Assembly (NCBI GenBank): GCA_023389105.1
Contig: JAEWEY010000010.1
Coordinates: 124,001 to 188,000 of the forward strand
Length of the DNA: 64,000 nucleotides
Reading direction: 5' to 3'
Source of the DNA: Pseudomonadota bacterium
GTDB lineage: Bacteria; Pseudomonadota; Alphaproteobacteria; Sphingomonadales; Sphingomonadaceae
The translations under genes were made by a program, and so were the position numbers. The notes below the pieces were generated by a model, which saw only the letters and a list, made by a program, of their open reading frames with translations, had not been told where the DNA came from and searched no databases. Of this stretch, positions 29,448 to 37,915 are shown piece after piece; the stretch's first letter is position 1; every line of letters starts with the position of its first letter.

Positions 29448-30125
29448 GTGCGAATCCTTATCGCTGAAGACGATCGAGAGACCGCCGATTTTATCCAGCG
29501 CGGGCTGGAGCAACTTGGCCATAACTCAGTGATCGCGAGCAATGGTCTCGACGCCCTGCATCTCTTATCCACCGAGCAGTTCGATGTGGCGGTTATCGAC
29601 AGGATGTTGCCCAGCATGGACGGGCTCTCTGTTATGCGCCGCATCCGAGCAGCGCAGATCGAGTTGCCTGTCTTGGTGCTAACCGCTTTGGGGCGCATCG
29701 AGGATCGGGTGACTGGGCTTGAGGCCGGAGCTGACGACTACCTCGTCAAGCCCTTTGCGTTTTCCGAGTTTGCAGCCCGAGTGAATGCGCTAGCCCGCCG
29801 AAGACCACTGCAGCCCGAAGTTACCTGGTTGGATCAGGCAGGCGTGCACGTGGACCTTTTGAAGCGGCAGGTTACGCGGGACGGAACTGCGATCGTCCTT
29901 CAGCCTCGCGAGTACCGGATTTTGGAGGAACTCATGCGCGAAGGCGGGAAGGTTGTCACCCGTACCATGCTGCTCGAGCGAGTCTGGAACTACCATTTCG
30001 ATCCCCAGACGAACATCGTCGACACGCACATTAGCCGCCTACGGTCGAAGCTGAACGACGGCGGCAAGGCGGACCTCATCGAGACGATACGAGGCGTCGG
30101 CTATCGGTTTGTTGAGCATGCTTAG
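29448..30125 (+). CDS. OmpR/PhoB-family response regulator, 225 aa
   Basis: The receiver domain (MRILIAEDDRETADF; phospho-acceptor D51 in DVAVIDRMLP; T80-type LVLTALG; K in YLVKPFAF) is followed by a winged-helix trans_reg_C domain with QPREYRILEELMREGGKVVT and THISRLRSKL, ending GVGYRFVEHA. GTG start at 29448. It overlaps the histidine kinase gene by eight bases. Likely targets are the cotranscribed PepSY, membrane and outer-membrane genes. Confidence 0.94.
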   Translation: MRILIAEDDRETADFIQRGLEQLGHNSVIASNGLDALHLLSTEQFDVAVIDRMLPSMDGLSVMRRIRAAQIELPVLVLTALGRIEDRVTGLEAGADDYLVKPFAFSEFAARVNALARRRPLQPEVTWLDQAGVHVDLLKRQVTRDGTAIVLQPREYRILEELMREGGKVVTRTMLLERVWNYHFDPQTNIVDTHISRLRSKLNDGGKADLIETIRGVGYRFVEHA

Positions 30126-31491
30126 TTGGCGGCGAAGTGCCGCATACAGAATTGCCTTTGCAAACTTTGCCGTGTTTGCGATGGGCCTGGCGTTGCTTGG
30201 CGTGGTCGTGTTCGAAGCGATGCACTTCGCGTTTACGAAGCAGCTCGATGCGGCGATCAGTGATGAAGCCCGCGTTTTGGTTGATGAATTTCGAAGCGAC
30301 CCTAATGAGCTTGGTGAAGCAATCGCCGTTCGCGAAGCCTCGCGCTCGCCGAGGCGCATGCTGTACGCGGTCTTCGCACCCGACGGACATCGCATCGCTG
30401 GCATGCTCAATACGCGGAAACCCGACCTCGGCATTCACGACATCAAGTTTATCGATCCCGATGAAGGCCCAGATTGGGCGCGGGGATTGGCAGTTGATCT
30501 TTCTCCACAGCAACGGCTGGTTGTTGCCGCCGACCGCGAATGGATTGAGGAGATCGACGAGATTGTCGTCAGTGTGTTCGCCATTGCATTCGTCATTGCT
30601 TGCCTGGTCGGCTTCGGCGGTGCCGTCATTTTCGGCTCGTATCTAAAGCGACGTCTCGATGGCATCACAGGCACCGCAAAGGTCATTATCGGCGGCGACA
30701 TCCGAGAGCGGATGCCTATCACTGGGCGAGGCGATGAGTTCGACCAGCTCGCCTCAACGCTCAATCGAATGCTCGATCGAATTGAAGGTCTGCTCGACAA
30801 CCTAAGGCAAGTATCAAGCGATGTCGCACACGACCTTCGCACACCGCTCTCCCGCCTCCGAACCCAACTTGAGCGCAGTCAGCAACCTCAGGTCGATCCG
30901 AAGGAGATCGTCGAAGGTGCGATCACCCAGGTTGATCAGGTACTTTCGCTCTTTTCAGCAATTCTGCGCATCGCGGAAGTCGAAGCAGGCGAAACCAAGC
31001 GCTACTTCCGAACGGTCGACATGTCCGCCTTGGCGAATGAGCTTGTTGAAGCCTATGCGCCCGCCATTCAGGACAAGGGAAGAACCCTGCTTTGGTCGGT
31101 CGAGGGTAACCTTGCGGTTCTGGGTGACAGGGAGCTTCTGGCTCAAGCGGCGATCAATCTCATCGAAAACGCCCAAAACCACACACCACTCGGAACGATA
31201 ATTCGGATGACCTTAGTGGGCGCTGGGCAAAGCGTCTGCCTACAAGTGGTCGACGACGGCCCCGGCGTTTCAAAGACGGATTTGCCCAGAATCGTGAAAC
31301 GCTTTGCTCGCCTTGAAGGCAGCAGAAACACCGCCGGCTATGGGCTTGGACTGAACCTCGTCAGCGCCGTCGCCAAGTTGCACGGTGGATCACTTCTGCT
31401 CCGGGGTAGTTCGCCCGGGCTTTCCGCGACCATCGAACTGCCTGCGTCAGCGGCCAATCGTCCTTCAAAAACCACGGAGCAAGATTCATGA
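30118..31491 (+). CDS. Sensor histidine kinase, 457 aa
   Basis: Two membrane helices (about residues 15-38 and 148-176) enclose a periplasmic sensor of about 110 residues. A HAMP domain follows, then the H-box SSDVAHDLRTPLSRLR with phospho-acceptor H238. The ATPase domain has N-box LIENAQNHTP, G1 VVDDGPGVS and G2 GYGLGLNLV. ATG 30118 lies inside the end of the response regulator gene. It should phosphorylate the preceding regulator; the signal is unknown. Confidence 0.93.
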   Translation: MLSWRRSAAYRIAFANFAVFAMGLALLGVVVFEAMHFAFTKQLDAAISDEARVLVDEFRSDPNELGEAIAVREASRSPRRMLYAVFAPDGHRIAGMLNTRKPDLGIHDIKFIDPDEGPDWARGLAVDLSPQQRLVVAADREWIEEIDEIVVSVFAIAFVIACLVGFGGAVIFGSYLKRRLDGITGTAKVIIGGDIRERMPITGRGDEFDQLASTLNRMLDRIEGLLDNLRQVSSDVAHDLRTPLSRLRTQLERSQQPQVDPKEIVEGAITQVDQVLSLFSAILRIAEVEAGETKRYFRTVDMSALANELVEAYAPAIQDKGRTLLWSVEGNLAVLGDRELLAQAAINLIENAQNHTPLGTIIRMTLVGAGQSVCLQVVDDGPGVSKTDLPRIVKRFARLEGSRNTAGYGLGLNLVSAVAKLHGGSLLLRGSSPGLSATIELPASAANRPSKTTEQDS

Positions 31492-32300
31492 ACGACCGGC
31501 AGGAAGTCGCCGCTGCCTTAAGTAAGGTACCTGCGATCACGCTAGGATTCTGGATTATCAAGATACTCGCCACCACGCTTGGTGAAACCGGAGGCGATAC
31601 GGTCAGCATGACTTGGCTCGGCGAAACGACGCCAACTGCCGGGCAATCGGGCTTAAACGGCTACCTGATTGGGACTGGCCTGTTCGGTGTGGCTCTTCTC
31701 ATTCTCGTCTGGCTCCAGGTCCGGTCGCGAAAGTTCAACCCGTGGCTGTACTGGGCGACGATTGTCGCTTCGACGACTTGCGGAACTACGCTCGCCGACT
31801 TTTGCACCCGGTCTTTGGGGATCGGATACCCTGGAGGCTCACTGCTCCTCCTAGCCTGCGTCCTCATATCCCTTTTCGTTTGGTATCGTTCGACCGGCAC
31901 TGTGGACGTAAACACGATCGCTGAGCCAAAGTCGGAAGCGTTCTACTGGCTGACGATCACATTTTCCCAAACCTTGGGGACCGCCTTAGGTGACTGGATA
32001 GCTGATGCAGGGCTTGGCTACGGAGGCGGGGCCTCGGTCTTTGGTGCTGGGCTAGCGGCTCTCGCAGTGCTCTACTTCGCGACACGCACAAGCCGGGTCG
32101 TTCTGTTTTGGGCGGCTTTCATCCTTACGAGACCACTTGGAGCGACTGTCGGCGACTTCCTCGATAAGCCGGTTGCGAAGGGAGGCTTGGAACTTAGCCG
32201 ACCGCTTGCGACCGCAGTTCTGGCGGCGGCAATCGTTGGTCTCATTCTGCTGATCCCGCAGCGCCCCGGCAGTCATCCAGGGTCGGCTGAAGCCAAATAA
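31488..32300 (+). CDS. COG4705-type membrane protein with four internal repeats, 270 aa
   Basis: The start overlaps the kinase stop (ATGA). The protein repeats one membrane unit four times: FWIIKILATTLGETGGD near residue 22, YWATIVASTTCGTTLADF near 89, YWLTITFSQTLGTALGDW near 149 and FWAAFILTRPLGATVGDF near 205. Each unit has an aromatic-W start, about ten residues, T/P-L-G, then an acidic G/V-x-D/A-D/F end, so Asp residues would line the membrane in fourfold pseudo-symmetry. Function of this conserved membrane protein type is unknown. Cotranscription with a two-component system and PepSY protein suggests an envelope-stress or ion-linked role. Confidence 0.85.
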   Translation: MNDRQEVAAALSKVPAITLGFWIIKILATTLGETGGDTVSMTWLGETTPTAGQSGLNGYLIGTGLFGVALLILVWLQVRSRKFNPWLYWATIVASTTCGTTLADFCTRSLGIGYPGGSLLLLACVLISLFVWYRSTGTVDVNTIAEPKSEAFYWLTITFSQTLGTALGDWIADAGLGYGGGASVFGAGLAALAVLYFATRTSRVVLFWAAFILTRPLGATVGDFLDKPVAKGGLELSRPLATAVLAAAIVGLILLIPQRPGSHPGSAEAK

Positions 32301-33034
32301 TGGTGCGTCGTCTAAAGTTCGTCACGTTTTCAGCCGCCCTAGCGTGCCTTTCAACGGCCGCATCTGCAGGGCCACCTTATCAAACAGACGATCCCGAGCC
32401 GGCGGAACTCGGCCACTGGGAAATTTACAGCTTTGCGACCCTCGACGGACATCGTGGCGACCTGGAAGGGGCCGCTGGGTTTGACCTAAACTACGGGGCC
32501 GCAAAGGGCTTGCAGCTCACGGCTACGTTGCTAGTCGCATTTAGTCGCGCGACGGATGTGGGATGGCGAGGCGGCCGAGGTGACCTCGAACTTGGCGCGA
32601 AGTACCGGTTGCTCGATGACAGCAAGACTGGCTGGCAAATAGCCGTCTTTCCTAGAGCAATCTTGCCAACTTCCTCGCGCGATTTGGGTGGACGCCGGGC
32701 TCGCTTCCTCCTTCCTATTTGGGTTCAAAAAGATCTGGGAAAGACGTCGGTGTTCGGCGGTGGCGGCTACGAGATCAATCCGGGCCGCGGTAACAATGGG
32801 TTCTGGCAAGCAGGCCTCGCCGTGACTCACGAGTTCAGCGACAACCTTTCAGTCGGTAGTGAAATCAATTGGCAGTCGGCCGATGTAGTCGGCGGAATGG
32901 CAACTAAAGGAGCGAACCTCGGCCTCATTCGAAAGCTTGGAGGCCCCTATTCCCTACTTCTCGCAGGCGGCCCAAGCTTCTCCGGCGGGCGCACCAGTTA
33001 TCATTCGTATGCCGCCCTTTCGCTCAATTTCTAG
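32300..33034 (+). CDS. Exported transporter-like outer membrane protein, 244 aa
   Basis: The ATG overlaps the previous stop (TAATG). A signal peptide (FVTFSAALACLSTAASAG) precedes GPPYQTDDPEPAELGHWEIY, the start typical of the MetA/phenol-degradation-type outer membrane family (also annotated as transporter). The rest is alternating beta-strands ending in a C-terminal Phe (AALSLNF), the usual signature for outer membrane barrel insertion. It closes the PepSY-regulator-kinase-COG4705 operon. Confidence 0.8.
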   Translation: MVRRLKFVTFSAALACLSTAASAGPPYQTDDPEPAELGHWEIYSFATLDGHRGDLEGAAGFDLNYGAAKGLQLTATLLVAFSRATDVGWRGGRGDLELGAKYRLLDDSKTGWQIAVFPRAILPTSSRDLGGRRARFLLPIWVQKDLGKTSVFGGGGYEINPGRGNNGFWQAGLAVTHEFSDNLSVGSEINWQSADVVGGMATKGANLGLIRKLGGPYSLLLAGGPSFSGGRTSYHSYAALSLNF

Positions 33035-34019
33035 GCGAAAGCGTCAGTACCCGAAATGATCCTGGAACGGGCTTCGGTCGCTCATTTCCAACCGGCGCGG
33101 CGAGCTTCGCAGACGGCAAATATGCGATGCCGGTTGAAGGGTCGATAGCGATCGTTCGCGCGCTGACTGCCGTTGCGATTTGGCCGACGACAGCTGGGTT
33201 TGCGCCCAGTTTTATGATTGTAAGATTACCATCGCGCCCCGCCGGAACGAGAAGAAGGTGCCGCCAAGCGTCGAATGCCGCACCGTCAGCGCCTGTTCCG
33301 ATTGCAAGCTTCGCAATTTGCGTTCCCTTGGGAGTCGAAACGACGGCAACGCCGTTCGCGCAGGCGGAAACGATTTCGTTTGCGCCCGGATCGTAAGCAA
33401 TGCCGGTCGGTCCATCGCAACCCTTCAATGGGAACCGTGATGCGACTTTCCGCTTGCGAGTATCGAGAACGACAAGCTCGTTTTTATCCTCGACGTTTAC
33501 GAAAAGGTGTCCGCGACCGTCGGGGGCAGCAAGTTCGAGCGAGCCTCCTACAGGCACCGTCGCTAAGACTTTGGCGGTGGGCGTGAGGACGGTGACATCG
33601 CCGCTCCCCGGATTCATTACCCAGACGGTTCGGGTCGCCGGATCATATGCTGTCGCGTCTGGTTTGGTACCGGTCCGTACAGTCGCCTTTACCTCACCAG
33701 TCAATCCGTCGAAGAGTGTGGCGTCATTTGTCTCGCCATTGGTTGCGAGGACATCGTGAGTGCCAGGAATGACCATTGCTGCGTGGACACGATGGCCCGA
33801 GATGAATTGATCGGTCGATTTGCCTGAGATCAGGTCGACCATCGTCACACCGTCTGTTCGGGCAACATAAAGTCGGTGGGTTGAAGGGTCGACGCTGGCG
33901 AGATCCCAACCACCATCTCCCGCAGGAAGCTGTGCCGTCACCGAATAAGCAGGCTGAGAGACCGACGGGGCGGCTAAACACACAGCAGCACCCGCAAGGC
34001 ACAAGTTTATCACCCGCAT
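33024..34019 (-). CDS. YncE-type beta-propeller protein, exported, 331 aa
   Basis: A signal peptide (MRVINLCLAGAAVCLAAPSV) is followed by repeated blades with the pattern V-D-P-x-T/S-x-x-L-Y-V-x-x and V-V-x-x-x-x-x-G, for example ASVDPSTHRLYVARTDGVTM, YDPATRTVWVMNPGSGDVTV and FVNVEDKNELVVLDT. This fits seven-bladed YncE/YVTN periplasmic propellers, which act as binding scaffolds. Its 3' end overlaps the convergent outer membrane gene by eleven bases. Confidence 0.87.
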   Translation of the reverse strand: MRVINLCLAGAAVCLAAPSVSQPAYSVTAQLPAGDGGWDLASVDPSTHRLYVARTDGVTMVDLISGKSTDQFISGHRVHAAMVIPGTHDVLATNGETNDATLFDGLTGEVKATVRTGTKPDATAYDPATRTVWVMNPGSGDVTVLTPTAKVLATVPVGGSLELAAPDGRGHLFVNVEDKNELVVLDTRKRKVASRFPLKGCDGPTGIAYDPGANEIVSACANGVAVVSTPKGTQIAKLAIGTGADGAAFDAWRHLLLVPAGRDGNLTIIKLGANPAVVGQIATAVSARTIAIDPSTGIAYLPSAKLAAPVGNERPKPVPGSFRVLTLSPRN

Positions 34020-34118
34020 TTCAACACCCCTGCATGGTCAAACTCATTGATGCTACTCAACGGCGAGACTTTATCCGAATGAATTGCCCCCAATGTAGGT
34101 GATTGCGGTCGAAGTTTC

Positions 34119-34853
34119 TTATCGGCTTTCGAGTGATCGGCGATCCTGCATAACCTGAGCGACTAATGAGACAGCCAGTGCCCAGACACTTCCCAGACAC
34201 CAACCGGCAACCACATCCGTTGGCCAGTGCACGCCAAGGTATACGCGAGAACATCCGACCATCACCGTCAAAAGGATCGCGACACCTAAAAGGTAGGTGC
34301 GAACTGACGCTCTACGTTCCGCCTTCGCAAGCAGCACCCCCAAAGTGAGGTAGGTCACGGCGGAGTTAGTGGCGTGGCCACTTGGGAAACTCGCCGAACT
34401 GGCAGCAACGAGGTGCGGAACAACCTCCGGCCTTATGCGAGCGAATACATGCTTCAAGAAAGCAGTAACAATTGCACCGCCTGCGATTGAGGCAACGACG
34501 AACAGCGCTGTTGCCGGCCTCCGAGCCACGAGCAGGTAACCTGCGACGATGGCAGTCATGATTGTGAGTACGGTGGCGCCGCCCAACGCCGTGATGCTCG
34601 TCATCGCGGCCAGCAGCCAATGTGGACCGATTGGAATGCGCAGATCATTGGCCTGACGAAGTCCGATTAGGATCGATCGGTCGAACGCCATAGTTTCCCC
34701 TTCGAACACTTCCGAAGCGAGATGAAGGAAGGTTAGCAGGCCGAGGGCAGCACACGCGACAAGTATCAGAACTCTTGTCTCAACCCCCAGGCTGTTACGC
34801 AGCTTGCGCCATGGATGCGCTAGTCGTGTTCGGGGAGCAGCGACCGATTTCAC
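34119..34853 (-). CDS. PAP2-family membrane phosphatase, 244 aa
   Basis: Six membrane helices surround the three PAP2 motifs: K-x6-RP (KHVFARIRP), PSGH (SFPSGHATNS) and S-R-x5-H-x3-D (SRVYLGVHWPTD). The two His and the Arg residues form the phosphohydrolase site on the periplasmic side. Substrates are typically phosphatidic acid, undecaprenyl-pyrophosphate or lipid A phosphates. The gene stands alone. Confidence 0.9.
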   Translation of the reverse strand: MKSVAAPRTRLAHPWRKLRNSLGVETRVLILVACAALGLLTFLHLASEVFEGETMAFDRSILIGLRQANDLRIPIGPHWLLAAMTSITALGGATVLTIMTAIVAGYLLVARRPATALFVVASIAGGAIVTAFLKHVFARIRPEVVPHLVAASSASFPSGHATNSAVTYLTLGVLLAKAERRASVRTYLLGVAILLTVMVGCSRVYLGVHWPTDVVAGWCLGSVWALAVSLVAQVMQDRRSLESR

Positions 34854-34932
34854 CCGACTATAACATTTCAGGTTGGGATTGGATCATAGCTACTAGCGGC
34901 AGGTTTCGGCCGGTCCCTGTCGCGACCCGCCT

Positions 34933-34962
34933 AGCGTCCGGAATGGGTGGAAAGCGGACGTT
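34933..34962 (-). repeat. 30-nt palindrome family, copy 15, reverse
   Basis: Arms AGCGTCCGG and GCGGACGTT around loop AATGGGTGGAAA. Confidence 0.92.
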
Positions 34963-34983
34963 AGCGGACCTGTTCTCTAGCCC

Positions 34984-35199
34984 TCAGCGGCGACCGATCT
35001 TCTTTCCCAGAAATCGGCGACCGTAGACCGCGATTTCCCTTGAGATGAAATATATGCCGCCGATGCACAGCAGGGACACCCAGAGGTAGCGCGCCTCGCC
35101 AAGGGAAGGTCGCATAAGGCTTTGAGCATCGATCAGAACGTAGAGGTTCAGCAGGAACGCCACGACCGACAGCGCGAGAAACATTCTGGTTACGGTCAT
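34984..35199 (-). CDS. Small two-helix membrane protein, 71 aa
   Basis: MTVTRMFLALSVVAFLLNLY and YLWVSLLCIGGIYFISREIA are two membrane helices joined by a short polar loop; the C-terminus is strongly basic (GRRFLGKKIGRR), placing both ends in the cytoplasm by the positive-inside rule. Function unknown. Palindrome copies flank the gene on both sides. Confidence 0.65.
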   Translation of the reverse strand: MTVTRMFLALSVVAFLLNLYVLIDAQSLMRPSLGEARYLWVSLLCIGGIYFISREIAVYGRRFLGKKIGRR

Positions 35200-35243
35200 C
35201 GCTGCGCCCCTACTACTCCGGCCTAGTATGGAGCAGCGGTGCT

Positions 35244-35273
35244 AACGTCCGCAATGGGTGGAAAGCGGACATT
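35244..35273 (-). repeat. 30-nt palindrome family, copy 16, reverse
   Basis: Arms AACGTCCGC and GCGGACATT around loop AATGGGTGGAAA; it lies between two divergent starts. Confidence 0.92.
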
Positions 35274-35306
35274 GACTGGTCTCGGTGAATAACGAAACCT
35301 GCTTCC

Positions 35307-35831
35307 ATGCTTCGTATGGTTTTAAGCTTGGTGCTTATGTGCGCTGCCTGCCGTGCGGCGGAGCAGCCAACGTCACTAAAGACTGTTGCAGGTTACGAAG
35401 TGCCGTTGGCCACACCTTCAGACAAGCGCCGCTTCATCGCTCTGCTGACCCAGAAAGCTCGACCGTTTGGGTTTCACGTCGACGCTGCGACCGATGAGCA
35501 AATCAAGCAACTGTCAGCAGTATCGCCAATAACTTTCAATGCAGCGGTATGGCGTGGCAAAAATGACGAGGAGCCAATTGCGTCGGCAATGGATTTCCGG
35601 GACCGCTTGGGGCGAGTGTGGATCACGTTCACGCTCGGAAAGGATCCGGCCCGTGCGCGTCAGTTCAGAGAAGCTCTAGTCCCAGCAATACTTGATGAAT
35701 GGCCCGACACGGCTTCGCTACCTGTCATGCCCAACGGAGGCATTCCGCTTACCGAGGATTTGATGCGGACCTCCGATGGCTACATCGTTAAGCCAACTGC
35801 TGCGGCCAAATACGCAGACACGGGTCAATAG
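35307..35831 (+). CDS. Putative lipoprotein, 174 aa
   Basis: MLRMVLSLVLMCAAC is a signal peptide with a probable lipobox (MCAAC). The mature part is mixed alpha/beta (ATDEQIKQLSAVSPITFNAA, then FRDRLGRVWITFTLGKDPAR) with no recognised domain. The stop TAG touches the first base of palindrome copy 17. Probably envelope-anchored; function unknown. Confidence 0.68.
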   Translation: MLRMVLSLVLMCAACRAAEQPTSLKTVAGYEVPLATPSDKRRFIALLTQKARPFGFHVDAATDEQIKQLSAVSPITFNAAVWRGKNDEEPIASAMDFRDRLGRVWITFTLGKDPARARQFREALVPAILDEWPDTASLPVMPNGGIPLTEDLMRTSDGYIVKPTAAAKYADTGQ

Positions 35832-35861
35832 GATGTCCGGAATGGGTGGAAAGCGGACGTT
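35832..35861 (-). repeat. 30-nt palindrome family, copy 17, reverse
   Basis: Arms GATGTCCGG and GCGGACGTT around loop AATGGGTGGAAA, starting directly after the lipoprotein stop codon. Confidence 0.92.
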
Positions 35862-36043
35862 GTGGGTGGTCAGCGGACATTCGTCAGCGCCGAACCAAAT
35901 TCCGGCATTCATTTTAATGCGCCGTCAATTTGCTTGTCATCGGATACGATGTAACCGCCCGATGTCCGAGCGCGTAATCTCGGCAGTTGGGTTCGGTAGA
36001 AGGGCAACCTACCGAACCTCGCCACGACAGGTGGATGGGGAGA

Positions 36044-36238
36044 ATGCGGACTCTAGACTATCGACTGGGGTTCTTCGCGACGCTGAGCACCACACTCGGT
36101 GTGTTCCTGGCTATCTGCGATCTTGCGGAAACGCCGCTGATTTTCGAAAATGCCAAGGTCGAACTCGCAAGCCTCGCTCCAATGGTAGTTTGGCTAGTAG
36201 GTCGGCGACTTCACCTTTGGCCGACAGGCGGCATCTAG
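36044..36238 (+). CDS. Small membrane protein, 64 aa
   Basis: ATG 36044 has GGGGAGA just upstream. The product MRTLDYRLGFFATLSTTLGV continues FLAICDLAETPLIFENAKVE and ends WLVGRRLHLWPTGGI. One or two hydrophobic segments are present. Function unknown. The longer reading from 35987 has no better start signal. Confidence 0.5.
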   Translation: MRTLDYRLGFFATLSTTLGVFLAICDLAETPLIFENAKVELASLAPMVVWLVGRRLHLWPTGGI

Positions 36239-36415
36239 CGCTTCGAGAGCGTGCTTACCGCAGAATGGCCTTTCGCCTTCTAGGATCGATGCGATCTTAG
36301 AACACTTGGGTTCCGAGCATGCTATCGGCTTCGGATCTTGGAGGCGCACTTGCCTTCCCCATCAATCTCCCCGCGTCTTAAGCTGTCAGCAAAGGTCGCG
36401 CTAGACCGGCGCGCT

Positions 36416-36443
36416 AACGTCGAGAATGGGTGAATCCTGATTT
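36416..36443 (-). repeat. 30-nt palindrome family, copy 18, reverse, degenerate
   Basis: AACGTCGAG followed by AATGGGTGAATCCTG: the left arm and half of the loop remain, the right arm is lost. Confidence 0.55.
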
Positions 36444-36450
36444 TCCATAG

Positions 36451-36482
36451 AAAAAGGCGGTTCGATGAATATCGAACCGCCT
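36451..36482 (-). terminator. Rho-independent terminator for the PEP-CTERM gene
   Basis: On the minus strand AGGCGGTTCGAT pairs with ATCGAACCGCCT around ATTC and is followed by TTTTTC. Confidence 0.92.
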
Positions 36483-36504
36483 AGTAAAATCGAGTTTCGC
36501 AGAA

Positions 36505-37170
36505 TTAAGCGATCTGCGGAATGGCCGCATTCCGACGGCGGCGAATAGTCAAGCCCATCCCACCGAAACCAAGCAGCATCATCGCCCAAGTCGCCGGCTC
36601 GGGGACAGCAGGAGCCTGATCGTAAGAATTCTGCTTCACCTCGAACAAATAGGTGTTCGGGGTCGTCACTTTGATCATGATGCCGTCGTAAGTCGCGCCG
36701 TTCACGAGATAGTTTACGTTGGTGCTAGCGGCCTGTGTGAACGAGCCCAATAGGCTGGTGTAACTGGCTGCCGCATTGGCATCGAGACCACTTCCAGAAA
36801 GCAGGTAATACACACTGAAGCTACCCGCCCCGACGAGCTGTACTGCGAACTTCATCGCAGTGAAATCATACTGCGTCGGGTTAATGATCAGCTGATTGAA
36901 AGCTGGCGCCTTCGGCGTGTGATCATTTACTTGAGCAAAGCCTTGCGTGATGTCGACCGTCGAGTTTGCGGTGTAAGTAACGTTAGGAACGTTGGTATTG
37001 TTCGGCGATGATCCGAATACCTGTGTACCGCTGCTCTTGATGCCGTAAATTTGGTAGGGGAGCGGTGTCCCCGGGACCCCATCAACCGCGATGGTCGGCG
37101 CTGCGTAAGCGGCAGTTGAGCTGATGGCGAAGGCCGCCGCTACGGACAGTCCTAACAAGACGCGTTGCAT
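36505..37170 (-). CDS. PEPxxWA-CTERM sorting domain protein, 221 aa
   Basis: ATG 37170 has AAGGGA upstream. A signal peptide (MQRVLLGLSVAAAFAISSTA) precedes an Asn/Thr/Ser-rich beta body (TNVPNVTYTANSTVDITQGF; FSVYYLLSGSGLDANAAASY). The tail is VPEPATWAMMLLGFGGMGLT followed by IRRRRNA. Sorting and processing by an exosortase are expected. The 5' leader contains a 22-bp spaced direct repeat, and its own terminator lies downstream. Confidence 0.92.
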   Translation of the reverse strand: MQRVLLGLSVAAAFAISSTAAYAAPTIAVDGVPGTPLPYQIYGIKSSGTQVFGSSPNNTNVPNVTYTANSTVDITQGFAQVNDHTPKAPAFNQLIINPTQYDFTAMKFAVQLVGAGSFSVYYLLSGSGLDANAAASYTSLLGSFTQAASTNVNYLVNGATYDGIMIKVTTPNTYLFEVKQNSYDQAPAVPEPATWAMMLLGFGGMGLTIRRRRNAAIPQIA

Positions 37171-37188
37171 GAATTTCCCTTCCGGTTG

Positions 37189-37221
37189 CCCCACGGAAAC
37201 CCGGCACTCCCCCCACGGAAA
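37189..37221 (-). promoter_or_regulatory. Direct-repeat pair in the leader of the PEP-CTERM gene
   Basis: CCCCACGGAAA occurs at 37189-37199 and again at 37211-37221, exactly 22 bp apart start to start (two helical turns). On the transcribed strand it reads TTTCCGTGGGG twice, 20-50 bases upstream of the start codon. It could be a tandem operator or an RNA element. Confidence 0.4.
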
Positions 37222-37303
37222 TGTCCGGACCGAATCGATTAGAGTTCACGCTATATTCCGAAATTAACTTTTTGTAAATTAACGCACCTCTGTAAATTTA
37301 CCC

Positions 37304-37651
37304 ATGACGGCCTACAGCTCACTTATGGTACTCCGTACGCGCCCACCGTCTCCCGGCCTTGTCATTAGAAGTACGATCATTGCTCACCTAGACGTGACGC
37401 AAGCTGCCTTGGCTCGAGCTATGGGGATTTCAAAAGTAAGGTTGAGCCAAATTCTAAATGGCCATGTTCGAATATCACCAGCCCTTGCAGTTAGGCTCGG
37501 CCACGCGACGGAGACTGACCCGAATTACTGGATGAAATTGCAGAGCGACTTTGATCTCTGGAAGCTTCAGACGGAGTTGGGGCCAGAGCTCGAGAACCTG
37601 CCTAAGTTGAATATTCGAAAAAAGTCGGGGGGCCTGATACCCAGTCGCTAA
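37304..37651 (+). CDS. HigA-type Xre-family antitoxin, orphan, 115 aa
   Basis: The HTH region reads VTQAALARAMGISKVRLSQI then LNGHVRISPALAVRLGHATE, and TDPNYWMKLQSDFDLWKLQ is the W-x-x-x-Q-x-x-x-D motif that marks HigA antidote proteins. HigA normally pairs with an upstream HigB RNase toxin; none is present in the 130 AT-rich bases upstream. The N-terminus (about 15 residues, MTAYSSLMVLRTRPPSP) is a little longer than usual. The stop TAA is within palindrome copy 19. Confidence 0.82.
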   Translation: MTAYSSLMVLRTRPPSPGLVIRSTIIAHLDVTQAALARAMGISKVRLSQILNGHVRISPALAVRLGHATETDPNYWMKLQSDFDLWKLQTELGPELENLPKLNIRKKSGGLIPSR

Positions 37652-37679
37652 TGTCTGGTTGGGGTCGAAAGCGGACACT
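37650..37679 (-). repeat. 30-nt palindrome family, copy 19, reverse
   Basis: Arms AATGTCTGG and GCGGACACT around loop TTGGGGTCGAAA; its first bases complete the stop codon of the HigA-like gene. Confidence 0.85.
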
Positions 37680-37915
37680 AGCGTCACTCAATGCGACGAT
37701 GGTGATTGCGGCCCGAAAGTTTGCCCCCTGCCGAGCCGCGCCCTGTTGCATTGCCAGAGCGCTTGCAGATCATCGTGACGGCCTTTTGCGGTCGTCGCTT
37801 TTTCAGTTCAAAACTTGGGTCATGCCGAGATGCGCGCCCCGAACGGTTTCGCGTGAAGAACGCATACTAACGCCCTCTAGGAACCAGGAGCATAAGCGCC
37901 ACATCACTAACAGAC

